From Avena insularis (Eukaryota; Streptophyta; Magnoliopsida; Poales; Poaceae), in NCBI GenBank assembly GCA_023614405.1, contig CM042696.1, forward strand, positions 337,705,211 to 337,769,210: a stretch of DNA of 64,000 bases. The letters run 5' to 3'. The notes beneath the pieces are model-generated. The model was not told the origin of the DNA. It saw only the letters and a list, made by a program, of their open reading frames with translations, and made no database searches. Shown one piece after another: positions 11,909-24,196 of this stretch (its first letter is position 1; the number at the start of each line of letters is the position of its first letter). Made by a program: the position numbers and the translations under genes.

Positions 11909-12846
11909 ATGATTGATTTTCCTCTTGTTTATTGTCAGATTTTACTGAAGATTATCCTTTCTACTAACGTTAACATCGCAATTAGTGAATTCTTGGTTTC
12001 TTGTGATAATTTTCAGGCAATAAACATTTACGGAAGATCTCATAGCATTTATGGGCTAATTATACCTAAAGAAGCAAATCCCCAATTAGATCTCCTTCAA
12101 TTGGAGGCATCCAGAATGCTTAACGACCAGCGGTACGGTCGGGACGTGCCTGTACCATCCGCCCGTACTACACGTTGCCTGCTTTGTTATATCAATACAA
12201 ACAACTTTCATGAAGGGAGGGCGACGAGAAGGACGACAAAAAAGAAAACACGGCCGCCGCAAACTCATTCAGGGAGGGTTAGATCAGATCTAGAAGAGGT
12301 CAAGAACTTTCCCTCGTTCCTCGATGATTTGAATCCTCAACCACATACTCCACCATCATCCCCATCATTACTTAGAGAGAGAGATTGGCACTTGTAAGAT
12401 TAGGGTTTGATACTTTAATCTACCTTTGGTTTGTATTTGATTTGATCTTCGATCGCTATTATGGTTTGCTACAATAACTTTGAGATGATTCTTATTTGCA
12501 ATATAATTATGCCTTTGATTTGTCTTCCTCTCCTGTCTGAGTAAATTCCCATATACGTGGGAGATGTAGGGGATTGGTGAGATGCGTCGTGCCTCCTTTA
12601 AATCCATCCAAGTGTGATTGTTGTAGTGTTTATTAAATGGTGAGGATGATTATCTATGTTCTCCTAATGCTTGTTATCTAATTTAAGGGTCTAGGTAACA
12701 AGATCCAAATATCTCATAGGTATGAGCTTGTATACTAGCGAATCGGCGACCCCGAGTGACACAGCCGATATAAATGAGGAGCTAGTACTACTCGAGGACA
12801 ACAAGGAACCATCAAGTTTAAAGCCTTGATCCGGTTGCAATACCTT
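11909..12846 (+). mobile_element. Left half of an old Athila-like LTR, split by element A
   Basis: Begins near a TGATTGATTTT and resembles the Athila LTRs elsewhere in the window in general layout. It stops at ACCTT (12842-12846), where element A inserted. The same LTR resumes after the second ACCTT at 42013-42017 and ends ccatcca-tca at 42491. The two halves sum to about 1.4 kb, close to the 1435-bp solo LTR at 35681. The 5' boundary is approximate. Confidence 0.5.
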
Positions 12847-13943
12847 TGAAAGGGAATTTATGCCCTTACTATTATTTTGATGTTTGGTGACAACACTTGG
12901 ATAAGTTTAATCATCTGTTAAATGTTTCAGGAGATTCCAGCTGCCCCTATGTATGTTGCAATAAAGGAAAAAAAGCCCCCCGGATCTGGTCTGTGCAAGG
13001 GACTTGCCTCAGCTGGACTGTCCGCCCATGAGAAGTGGGCAACTTCTCTGGACACTCAGAATAGGTTTTCGGACACTCCCCGGACACTTACCGGATTCTG
13101 GCCGGAAACTTGGCCAGGCCAGAGTGTCCGGCTGGTCTCACCCGGAGTGTCCGGCTGGTGCTGGCCAGACTGTCCGGGGTAAGTGGCTCCGAACGGCTCC
13201 ATTTCCAGGGGGCCTATATAAAGGCCCCTTCTTCTACCTTGGAAGCTCCTCGTCCACCTCAAGAACTCCAGCACCATTTGAGCCACCAAATACACAAGAT
13301 CTCCTCACTCAACCATCCAAAGTCATTGATCTTTGGAGAATCGAAGGAGGAGGCCTTGATCTACATCTTCACCAAGAGAGATCTTCATTTCCCCCTCATT
13401 CACTTGACGGCCCCTTGCTCTAGTGTTTCATTGGAAACCCTAGCTTCTAATTTGGTTCTTACTAGCTTGTCTTTGATTGTTTGATAGCTAGCTTGTACTT
13501 GGGAGACTCCAATTAAGTTGTGGATGTGTGCCCTGAACTCGTTGTAAAGGTGTTGGCTTCCACCTCGAAGGTTGTCGTATAGTGGAAGAGGTGAATCGAA
13601 CCCATTGGGGTGAGGTTCATCGGAGAACAAGGGAGGCCTCTCGTGGCGTTGGTGGTTTGAAACCACCCCTCTCCAAACGTAGACATACTTCCCCTCAAAA
13701 GGAAGGAACTACGGGAAACAAATCCTTGTGTCTCCGTGTGCTCCACTTTGGTTACTTCTATCCTTTACCACACTTTACTTATCTAGTTATTGCTTAGTTT
13801 GTGCTTGTTTGTCATATAGGTAAATTCACCATAGTTGCATAATCTAGAGAATTTACCTTTCATGTCAAACCCTAAATTGAAAAAGAGTAAAATTTGAAGT
13901 AGCACATATTCACCCCCCTCTAGGTGCCCATACGATCCTTTCA
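12847..13943 (+). mobile_element. 5' LTR of element A
   Basis: TGAAAGGGAATTT...ACGATCCTTTCA, 1097 bp, with an extended terminal inverted repeat TGAAAGG/CCTTTCA. It is 82 bp shorter than the 3' LTR (1179 bp). The whole difference is accounted for by 64 bp and 18 bp missing from the palindrome array in U3; the remainder aligns without net gaps. U3 carries ccggactgtccgg-type palindromes and a TATA box. Confidence 0.95.
12998..13223 (+). promoter_or_regulatory. Element A U3 promoter: palindrome array, AACGG box, TATA
   Basis: Repeated imperfect copies of GCCGGACTGTCCGGC (for example around 13015-13030, 13125-13137, 13144-13156 and 13165-13178) are followed by AACGGCTCC at 13192-13200 and a strong TATA box (CTATATAAA, 13214-13222). 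The expected transcription start is about 30 bp further on. The same layout recurs in the 3' LTR (TATA 41283-41291). Confidence 0.7.
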
Positions 13944-13945
13944 AT

Positions 13946-13957
13946 TGGTATCAGAGC
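13946..13957 (+). other. Primer-binding site of element A (initiator tRNA-Met)
   Basis: TGGTATCAGAGC lies 2 nt after the 5' LTR. This is the standard plant copia primer site complementary to the 3' end of initiator tRNA-Met. Confidence 0.95.
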
Positions 13958-13994
13958 CTCGGCTCTTTATTCGGGCTTAACCGCTTAAGAGATT

Positions 13995-15118
13995 ATGGGC
14001 AACCTAGAGGAGGGAGAAAGTGAGGCTAGCCATTCGGTGACCATGGTAGATCTCAAGAAGTTGGAAACAAGCTTGAGCTCTACCTTGGGCAACGAAATCC
14101 AACAGTTGCGTCAACTCGTTGAGCAACTTGTTAGGGATAATCAAACCTCACCTCCTCCCTCTCAAGAGGAAACACCACCAAACCCAAAGGTTAATGCTCC
14201 GGCTCAGCCTTTGGAGGAAGTGGCGGGGGATGAACATAATTCCACTAACTCCACCACCAAAAAGGGTGATGGGAAGGAAGAGCACCATACGGTTCTCGGA
14301 TGGTACTCTCCTGACCCTCCTATCCCTCACCCACATATAAATAATAGAGGCGACCCACTTAAATTAGCTGCACATACTTTTGCTCAATGGCAAGTTTTAT
14401 TGAAATCTCATGTGCGCAGCTCTTGCATTGATTTGTGGAATATTATTGAAGAAGGACTCAAAATTGAGGATCCAAGCAATTTGACTAGAAGAGAAGTGGT
14501 CAATAGCCAACTCAGTGCGACTGCCTTGCACATGATCCAACTTGGAGTGGGGACAAAGGATTTTCCCCACATTGAGCACTACAACACCACCAAGGAAGCT
14601 TGGGATGCTCTCATTGACTTGTTTGTTGGCAATGAGAGTATGTGAAGAAATAGATATGATGCTTTAAGCAATGAGGCCGAAGGTTTCTTCATGAAGGATG
14701 GTGAGGATCATGAAGATATGTATCGAAGGCTCAAATCCATAGCCACCGCCTTCAGGAATGTTGGTGCCTCTCACATTGATGATGCTTGGATCAAGAGAAA
14801 GTATGTGAGTGCACTCATGCCTTTTGAGCCTACTGACTTGAAGAGTCTCCAAGGAAGACAGAACTACCATCTCATGACCTCCAATTAAGTGATGCATGAG
14901 ATGGCCGGCTTCAAGGTTGCTACCAAGAAGGCCAAAGACGCCCGTGCTCGTGCCATTGGAATGAGTAGTGGTGTCAATCTTGCCTTGAAGGCCAAGGTTG
15001 TGGAGTATGATGAAGATGAAGGAAGTGATGAGGGACATTCAGTGAGCCACCCCGAAGATGTCAAGGTTGCTCATGGTGAATACATGGCCTTCTATGCAAG
15101 AAACTTTTGGAAAGATCC
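13995..15118 (+). pseudogene. gag: Element A gag, N-terminal part
   Basis: Starts at the first ATG after the primer site (13995). One frame runs to the insertion at 15119, broken by TGA (14643-14645) and TAA (14886-14888). It encodes a coiled-coil N-terminus (DLKKLETSLSSTLGNEIQQL) and a copia-type capsid core (AHTFAQWQVLLKSHVRSSCI, DLWNIIEEGLK, YVSALMPFEPTDLKSLQGRQ). The paralogue in B has T and E at the two stop positions, so both are private mutations. The reading frame resumes in phase at 22808 after the nested element. Confidence 0.85.
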
Positions 15119-18100
15119 TGTAACACCCTCGAATCGGCCCTATGCAGATTTTAACGATTCCCGCCAAACCTGCATAGAAACGATTCAAAGATGCCCACCA
15201 GGCACTTGCGTGCGGGTGGAAAACAAAGTAATAACATTACACAATAGTTCGCGATGGAACCCACAGAAACATATATATACAACAACGACTCCATGAGTCA
15301 AAAATATAGATATACAATACAAAGATCCAAATCACCTTGAAAACAATACAACATCCGAGTACGGATAAGATGCAAATGGGGCTAAGAGCCCTGAAGAATA
15401 ACCAATGGCGTCCATAACCTTTCCCAGGCGAAGCCGGAAGGGTAACCCTGCTAACGATGTTGATCTCAAACCTGCTAAAACAAAAGGGGGGTGCCGACAA
15501 AGGGCAAACGAAAAACATGAGCGTCAGTACTGAGGCCAGTACATGGCGAGGCTAGAATTCGGCGGCTCTCACCTACATAGGTATGGTGGACTGAAGCGGC
15601 AGTGCAACATGCACTAAACAACCTATAGAGACTCGATAAACTGTCAGCTATTAGAGAGAGATAAGAAAGACCTATTCGGAACCAAACTTATACTAACACC
15701 AAACATACCCATCCTGGTATTCCTCCTCGAGACCAAACGAGGAAGTCAAACTGAGGAACTCACACAGTTGGTAGTTTTATTCATTCCATTATAGTTATAA
15801 CACTTACTAGTCAAATATAGATAGCATGAGTCATCCTGATAGCATAAGTAGTTGGCAGTTTTAGTTAACCATTCAGTTGTAGTTGCAGTACTTACTAGTC
15901 AGATACAATTAGCATGTGACATCCCAAACCCAGCAGTTGTTGACACTTTTATTTCATTCCATTGGAGTTGTGATACTTACTAGGCAGGTATAACATGACA
16001 CGATACACACCAGTTCCACCAGTTGTTGGCATTTTTACTATCCATTCCATTGTACTGAAGCTAATTACTAGTCACAGATTAAGTCAAATTTATAACACTA
16101 CTTTAGTTATGCTTGACTATGATTGACATACTGTGCTCCAAGTCGTCCATAACCGCGGACACGGCTTTCATAAAGATTTACCCTGCAGGGGTGCACAAAT
16201 AGCAACATACACACGATCAACCTCGGAAAAACCAAATCAAAACCCAACGAGGCTTTCACGACAAAGCAATCACAGGATTCATAAAAGATTTCAGGGGGCC
16301 ACCCTACTAAGCTACCCGCAATGAAGTTGGACGGCTCCAGAACGGACCCAAGGTTTGTGATGACGACTGTAAATGACTGGGAACCCGAAAGTGTGACTGG
16401 GCTTGTCGATACCGCGAAAACGTGGCACGATCCAAAACAGTACAGGTGCTCCACGCACAATCTTAAATAAAGAAGTAAAGCATGGCATAAGTACAGGATA
16501 GTAATAAAGACCCAAACTAGTTTGTGGCCCCAAGAAATAAGAAATGAATCAAGCTCTGGCTAAGGGGATTCATGGTCCCACATGCGGATAGTGCGATAGT
16601 CAAGGAACAGGTATCAAGTACTCGAGGTCCTACGGGACACCATTCCAATAACCGTGTGGTACTTCACGACATGGGATCGCACCTGAGCAAGCGACTACGA
16701 CTCGCAAGACCATCTATCTACCAAACAACAGGTAATAGGAGGTGTACAAGGCAATATAAAGGCTGCACGGAATATATCTGGTACAGAACACTAAAGCATC
16801 GCGACACGGATAGCAATAGATCAACAAGAGAAAATAAAGACTATAAATGCAAAATAGGTAGAAAGGGGGAGAATGCTCGCCTGGAAAACATAGCCAACGG
16901 TTGATATCCGAAGAACTTGTCGATACTCGCATCAACTCAACGGCCTAATCCGCGAAGAAGCAACGCACTAAAAGAAACACCGGATGCACTATTTAATAGT
17001 ACAATAGAAGACCGGGCATGATGCATGACATGACAAAGATGCTGTGCAACTAGACAATATTAAGCGGAACCGGGGTCCCGACAATTAATTAAAAGGTTCA
17101 TGTTGTTTAGCTACCCTGCAATTTAAATATTGTATTAATAAGGCAAAACATGGCATCAGTTCTCTACACAAATTTAAATGGAGCCAATATAAGGCTAGAA
17201 TAGCCCGCATATAGTCTCCATATTTAATTATTAGGTGAGTCGATAAAATACCCCCAAACACACAAAACATGTATGCAAGCATGTACAATTTATATGCAGC
17301 AAGATAGATGTCATTTATAAAATAAGGGTCTCGGAAAGAGGGGTCACACATCTCGGTTCGAAGATCTTGGGTTTCGAGGGATCGGGCTTCGGATCTAGAC
17401 AACGGCAAGGTCTTCGGGTTCGGCGGGATCGGTCTTCGCATCTTCCGGATCAGGGGTTCAGGGGTCCAGCAGGGTCGCAGGAACGGCGAGCGTGGCGGCG
17501 GACGGTGGCCGGTGACCGGTTGAGGCCGGGGCGGGGTAGCTGCTCGTGGAGGCCCTCTACCGTGACACGGGCGGTGCCGGCGAGGTCCAGGCGGCGTGCG
17601 GCTGCGGGCAAAGCAGGGCAACATGTGGCAGCAAGCAGACGGCAAAGCAAGGAGAGGGGATCGCGTCGCGGGGTCCTCGAGGCGGCGTGGATCAAAGAGG
17701 AGGTGAGAGTGTAGGTGGCGGCGGGTGTGTTAGGTGAGATGAGGGAGATCGAGCGGGGTTCGGGCGGTCTCTACGGGGTAGGTGAGCGACGAGGGGAACG
17801 GGTGCATGGTGGGGCCAGGGCGAGAGGACGGACAAGGAGAGTGGGGCGCGCATGGGGATCGGGGTCCCGGGGCGGCCACGTGCGGCACGGGGTTGGGTTG
17901 TTTAAGTTCAGCAGGTGGTGGGGCCAAGGCGGGTGGAGCGGTAGGGCCAGGGGCGATGGGAGAGACAAGGTGGGGTGGTGCGAGGCACACTGCCATGCGT
18001 GATGTGTGTCACGTGACCGTGACAGGTTTGCGATGTAACGCGACTGCGCGCGCGGTGTGTGTGCCATGTACCGTGGTGAGGAGCGGGGCTGGGTAGGTTA

Positions 18101-18486
18101 GGGTTTAGGTCTAGGTAGGTTTTAGTTTTTAGGGTTAGGTTTTTCTTAGATGGACCAGGTAGTAGGTGGCCTGGCCTAACGGTTGGGCTGCCTCTCCGGT
18201 CTGACAAAAATAGTTTATTATCTATTTTTGTTTTTAAATCCTTTTGTAAATTATTTTTAGACAAAACAAAATATCTGGAAGAGGCCCGGGGATTTGATTT
18301 GAAATTAAGACGGGGAATCTTTAGAAAACAAACTTAGGCTTTTCGAAAATATTTTTAGACAAACATATGCATGATGATGATGATGCTCAAATTCAATATG
18401 GCATGATGACATGAGCAAGCTATCATGATGATGCACAAGGGCAAAACACAGCGATTTTCTAGTATTGGTTTTATCGGGGTGCTACA
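15119..18486 (-). mobile_element. 3' LTR of the LARD-like element (left copy)
   Basis: 3368 bp, TGTAACACC...GTGCTACA on the plus strand. Highly similar to the right copy but lacks about 122 bp present there at 20851-20972. It includes a GC-rich part (17390-18010) and a short (ATG)n run near 18369-18382. ORFs in the GC-rich part have no recognisable domain and are treated as chance. Confidence 0.9.
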
Positions 18487-19329
18487 ATTCGAGACCACTA
18501 ACAATGGATCTCGCCCTCGAGATCCGCCTCATGGTATGGGGAAGAAGGCTGATGGTCGGACTCTTATCGCTTCGTGTAGATCTTCGCGACACCACTAACA
18601 AGGATTCTTTCTTCATGTCGAAATCGACGACACCACCAACAGGAGGTCGTTGTCCATGCTCGTCGAGAACACTCTGGAGAAACAAAGACGAAGATAGAGG
18701 TATCAAAAGATACAGCTACCCCCAACTTCAGTGGAGGAGTAAATTGAATAGATCCACCGATTCAACGTACATAAGCGAATGATAAGAGTAGTCAGATGGG
18801 GATCAGTCCATCGTGCACCCAAAGCATTACTCTGCACATGAATAGGAGAATTGTGCAACCAACTCTCAAAATTAGACTGAAGATCTTGACAAACAACATT
18901 TGGGAAACAAAGGATTGATGGAGGCTCTTCATCAGATCTAACACAGATGGTATGAAACATCGGAGGATACAAAGATAATTCTTAGTGAATTTTAGATCCA
19001 CTGAAATATACAATAGAGGAAAATTCCTCAGATAACATGAAGACCGGATATCGAAGCACCGTTACAAGAGGAAGAAAGCAAAACCCTGAAGGTATGACGG
19101 GAACCCAACCACGAGAAATCCTGTAATGGAAGAAAAGATAAGAAAGCAGATTCAAAACACGCAAAGGTAAGAGGAGAATAGCATAGAGGTAAGGAGTAAA
19201 AGCAGACCTAATCAGATCTATCCAACCGATTTTGTAAAATATTTTTGACACTCTACATCAGCCGTTAGCTAGGTTATCCTATAGGATGGACAAGTGGGGT
19301 ATCGCAACTGCTGAGCTCTGATACCACTC
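18487..19329 (-). other. Internal region of the LARD-like element
   Basis: 843 bp holding the primer-binding site at one end and otherwise no ORF with a known domain. The sequence next to the 3' LTR (attcgagaccactaac, read on the minus strand) is not a clear polypurine tract. It probably keeps only packaging and priming signals. Confidence 0.75.
19315..19326 (-). other. Primer-binding site of the LARD-like element
   Basis: The minus strand reads TGGTATCAGAGC, separated by 3 nt (GAG) from the end of the right LTR. It matches initiator tRNA-Met and fixes the orientation of the element. Confidence 0.93.
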
Positions 19330-22300
19330 TGTAACACCCTCGAATCGGCCCTATGCAGATTTCAGCGATTCCCGCCAAACCCGCATAGAAACGATTCAAA
19401 GATGCCCACTAGGCACTTGCGTGCGGGTGGAAAACAAAGTAATAACATTAGACAATAGTTCACGATGGAACCCACAGAAACATATATATACAACAACAAC
19501 TCCATGAGTCAAAAATACAGATATACAATACAAAGATCCAAATCACCTTGAAAACAATACAACATCCGAGTACGGATAAGATGCAAATGGGGCTAAGAGC
19601 CCTGAAGAATAACCAATGGCGTCCATAACCTTGCCCAGGCCAAGCCGGAAGGGTAACCCTGCTAACGACGTTGATCACAAACCTGCTAAAACAAAAGGGG
19701 GGTGCCGACAAAGGGCAAAGGAAAAACATGAGCGTCAGTACTGAGGCCAGTACACGGCAAGGCTAGAATTCGGTGGCTCTCACCTACATAGATATGGTGG
19801 ACTGAAGCGGCAGCGCAGCATGCACTAAACAACCTATAGAGACTCGATAAACTGTCGGCTATTAGAAAGAGATAAGAAAGACCTATTCGGAACCAAACTT
19901 ATACTAACACCAAACATACCCATCCTGGTATTCCCCCTCGAGACCAAACGAGGAAGTCAAACCGAGGAACTCACACAGTTGGCAGTTTTATTCATTCCAT
20001 TATAGTTGTAACACTTACTAGTCAGATATAGATAGCATGAGTCATCCTGATAGCATAAGTAGTTGGCAGTTTTAGTTAACCATTCAGTTGTAGTTGCAAT
20101 AGTTACTAGTCAGATACAATTAGCATGTGACATCCCAAACCCAGCAGTTGTTGGCACTTTTATTTCATTCCATTGGAGTTGTGATACTTACTAGGCAGGT
20201 ATAACATGACACGATACACACCAGTTCCACCAGTTGTTGGCATTTTTATTATCCATTCCATTGTAGTGAAGCTGATTACTAGTCACAGGTTAAGTCAAAT
20301 TTATAGCACTACTTTAGTTATCCTTGTCTATGATCGAGATATTGTGCTCCAAGTCGTCCATAACCGCGGACACGGCTTTGAGAAAGATTTACCCTACAGG
20401 GGTGCACAAATAGGAACACACACATGATCAACCTTGGAAAAACCAAATCAAAACCCAACGAGGCTTTCACGACAAAGCAATCATAGGATTCATAAAAGAT
20501 TTCAGGGGGCCACCCCACTAAGCTACCCGCAACGAAGTTGGCCGGCTCCGGAACGGACCCAGGATTTGTGACGATAGCTATAAACGACTGGGAACCCGAA
20601 AGTGTGACTGGGCTTGTCGATACCGCGAAAACATGGCATGATCCAAAACAGTACAGGTGCTCCATGCACAATCTTAAATAAAGCAGTAAAGCATGGCATA
20701 AGTACAGGATAGTAATAAACCCCAAACTAGTTTGTGGCCCCAAGAAATAAGAAATGAATCAAGCTCTGGCTAAGGGGATTCATGGTCCCACATGTGGATA
20801 GTGTGATAGTCAAGGAACAGGTATCAAGTACTCGGGGTCCTACAGGACACAAGTGAGCGTGGAAAAACCAAATAACATCTATTGCCCACCGATGCCTCTG
20901 CATTAGTTATATCTAGCAATTTAATAGTTGTATTTAAAGTCATGATCCTCTCCACCGTAAAGCATATGACAACATTCCAACAACTGTGTGGTACTTCACG
21001 GCATGGGATCGCACCTGAGCAAGCGACTACGACTCGCAAGACCATCTATCTACCAAACAACAGGTAATAGGAGGTGTCCAAGGCAATATAAAGGCTGCAC
21101 GGAATATATCTGGTACAGAACACTAAAGCATCACGACACGGATAGCAATAAATCAATAGGAGGAAATAAAGACTATAAATGCAAAATAGGTAGAATGGGG
21201 GAGAATGCTTGCCTGGAAAACATAGCCAACGGTTGATATCCGAAGAACTTGTCAATACTTGCATCAACTCAACGGCCTAATCCGCGAAGAAGCAACGCAC
21301 TAAAAGAAACACCGGATTCACTATTTAATAGTACGATAGAAGACCGAGCATGATGCATGACATGACAAAGATGCGGTGCAACTAGACAATATTAAGCGGA
21401 ACCGGGGTCCCGACAATTAATTAAAAGGTTCATGTTGTTTAGCTACCCCACAATTTAAATATTGTATTAATAAGGCAAAACATGGCATCGGTTCTCTACA
21501 CAAATTTAAATGGAGCTAATATAAGGCTAGAATAGCCCGCATATAGTCTCCATATTTAATTATTAGGTGAGTCGATAAAATACCCCCAAACACACAAAAC
21601 ATGTATGCAAGCATGTACAATTTATATGCAACAAGATAGATGTCATTTATAAAATAAGGGTCTCGGAAAGAGGGGTCACACATCTCGGTTCGGAGATCTT
21701 GGGTTTCGAGGGATCGGGCTTCGGATCTAGACAACGACATGGTCTTCGGGTTCGGCGGGATCGGTCTTCGCATCCTCCGGATCAGGGGTTCAGGGCTCTA
21801 GAGGGGTCGTAGGGACGGTGAGCACGGCGGCGGACGGCGGACAGTGACCGGTTGAGGCCGGGGCAGGGTAGCTGCTCGTGGAGGCCCTCTGCCGTGACAC
21901 GGGCGGTGCCGGCGAGGTCCAGGCGGCGCGTGGCTGCGGCCAAACTAGGGCAGCGTGTGGCGGCGAGGAGACAGCGAAGCGAGGCGAGGGGATCGCGTCG
22001 CGGGGTCCTCGAGGCGGCGTGGATCGAAGAGGAGGTGAGGGCTAAGGTGGCGGCAGGTGCGTTAGGTGAGATGAGAGAGATCGAGCGGGGTTCGGACGGT
22101 CTCTACGGGGTAGGTGAGCGACGAGGGGAACATGTGCGTGGTGGGGCTAGGGCGAGAGGACGGACAAGGAGAGCGGGGCGCGTGTGGGGATCGGGGTTTC
22201 GGGGCGTCCAGTGTGGCATGGGGTTGGGTTGTTCAGGTTCAGCAGGTGGTGGGGCCAAGGCGGGGTGGAGCGGTAGGGCCAGGGGCGATGGGAGAGACAA

Positions 22301-22807
22301 GGTAGGGTGGTGCGAGGCACGCTGCCGTGCGTGATGTGTGTCACGCGACCGTGAACTGGCAGCTGTGAAAGGTGTGTGTGCCATGTACCGTGGTGAGGAG
22401 CGGGGCTAGGTAGGTTAGGGTTTAGGTCTAGGTAGGTTTTAGTTTTTAGGGCTTAGGTTTTTCTTAGATGGACCGGGTATAGGTGGCCTGGCCTAACGGT
22501 TGGGCTGCCTCTCCAGTCTGACAAAAATAGTTTATTTATCTATTTTTGTTTTTAAATCCTTTTGTAAATTATTTTTAGACAAAACAAAATATCCGGAAGA
22601 GGCCCGGGGTTTTGATTTGAAATTAAGACGGGGAATCTTTAGAAAACAAAATTAGGCTTTTCGAAAATAGTTTTAGACAAACATATGCATGATGATGATG
22701 ATGATGCTCAAATGCAATGTGGCAGGATGACATGAGCAAGCTATCATGATGATGCACAAGGGCAAAACACAGCGATTTTCTAGTATTGGTTTTACCGAGG
22801 TACTAAA
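19330..22807 (-). mobile_element. 5' LTR of the LARD-like element (right copy)
   Basis: 3478 bp. The outer end reads GGTACTAAA on the plus strand where the left copy has GGTGCTACA, so the terminal CA of this end has changed after insertion. It holds the 122-bp segment (20851-20972) absent from the left LTR, and one more ATG unit near 22688. Confidence 0.9.
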
Positions 22808-24196
22808 GATCCCGCCAAGGCCAAGATGGAAATGCAATGAAGAAGCAACCCCAATGGGAGAAGAGATAATGGGTCTAAGTTGAGAACTTGTTTCAATTGT
22901 GGTGACCGCTATCACTTCGTTGCAGATTGTCCCTATGAGAAAAGAGAAGATCATGGGGGTAAACTTGTGTTGAAAAAGACCTCCAAAGCTCCCTACAAGA
23001 AACCCTTCATCAAAAGGAACTCAACCAACAAGAAGCCGAGAGAAATTGTCTTGATCACACATGAAGAGTTCTCCTCCGATGATGATGATGAAGATGAAGA
23101 AGAGGATACATCAAGTGGTGTGGCGGCTCTTGCCACTACCTCTACTCCTTCATTCTCACTCTTTGACTCTCCAAATGAGAATATCTCCAACAAGAACGCC
23201 ACTTGCCTTATGGCAAGAGGAACGGAGGTATTATCATCATCGCACTCCACCTCCTTAATCAATGATGATTTTGATGATGAGTTATCTCTTGAGGTCAAAA
23301 AGGAATTAGTTGCTTTTGATGTGTTCATGAAAAACTTGCAAGGGGAACACAAGAAACATGTTGTGGACCTCTTAAATCAACTTTCACACACACAAGAACT
23401 TCTAGATGAGAGATGCCAATTAGGAAGGGAGCACATGATTGAGGTAGAAGCTCTAAATAATGCTCTAGAAGAAGAACAAGAAACTAGAATATCTCTTGAA
23501 ACTAAACTAGAGGGTTTTGATGAAGCTAATGATCTCATTATTAATAAACTCATCAAGGAACATGATCATGCTATTGCTAAAAACAAAAAGGCTAAAAAGG
23601 ACAAGATTGAGTTTGATGTTGTTCATGAAAAACTTGTCGAAGACTTTAGGACACTTGATAAGGCTCACAAGGCCTTGGAGAGTGAACTCTTGTCGCTCAC
23701 AAAGTCTCGTGAAAAGCTTCAAACTCAATTGATCAATACTCCCGCACCTAGTACGTTCATTCCTTCTAGTTGTACAAATACTCTTGAAGAACATGCTAGG
23801 TTGAAGGGGGAGCTAGCTAAGACCACCTTTCCAAAAGGAAACAAGTCTATTGATGACCTCTTAAGCAAGCAAAGGTCAATTGGTGAAAAAGGAGGCATTG
23901 GCTTTATCTCTAAAGCCAAGAAGAAAAAGAACAACAACAAGAAGAAGGCCAAGCCTGCCCAAGAAAAGAACAAGGTCATTGTGGGAAGTAAGACCACAAG
24001 TGGCAAAACTATGTCTCATGATGATTTTGCGAGTAGTGCTAACCCTCACTATGTTTTAATGCAAGATTATTATGGTGATGTGTATGCACAATATGTTGGC
24101 CCATTTGATGGTTATATTGCATGGTCTATTTGGGTTCCCAATACCCTTGTTGCTAACAAAAGAGGACCCATTGAAAAATGGGTACCTAAAAACTAG
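22808..24196 (+). pseudogene. gag: Element A gag, C-terminal part with zinc knuckle and coiled-coil
   Basis: Continues gag in phase after the nested element. An in-frame TGA (22838-22840) precedes a CX2CX4HX4C zinc knuckle (CFNCGDRYHFVADC, about 22889-22930), which would bind genomic RNA. Then come a basic stretch, a Ser/Asp/Glu tract (SSDDDDEDEEEDTSSG), and about 150 residues of heptad-like coiled-coil (ELLDERCQLGREHMIEVEAL). The end is conserved (WSIWVPNTLVANKRGPIEKW), with TAG at 24194-24196. Such a long coiled-coil gag tail is usual in Sireviruses. The upstream TGA is also present in element B at the aligned position. Confidence 0.85.

Larger units (their letters stand above)
15119..22807 (-). 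mobile_element. Non-autonomous LTR element with 3.4-kb LTRs (LARD-like)
   Basis: Two long direct repeats (15119-18486 and 19330-22807) flank only 843 bp of internal sequence. A perfect 5-bp TSD GATCC (15114-15118 and 22808-22812) proves one insertion event into gag of A. Orientation is minus, because the tRNA-Met primer site lies inside next to the right LTR on the minus strand. No gag or pol domain was found in the internal region, so movement would depend on proteins from another element. The LTR length and primer resemble long-LTR gypsy families, but the parent family is unknown to me. Confidence 0.88.

Noticed and set aside
12922..13484. ORFs inside the LTRs of A (also 40991-41553) and upstream of the accessory ORF (38320-38901)
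   Set aside because: They arise from the Cys/Pro/Gly-rich reading of the palindrome array and change between LTR copies; no domain.
17367..18096. Several overlapping long ORFs on both strands in the GC-rich part of the LARD-like LTR (also at 21852-22384)
   Set aside because: Low-complexity Gly/Arg or Pro/His translations with no domain, present in all frames as expected for GC-rich DNA, and differing between the two LTR copies.
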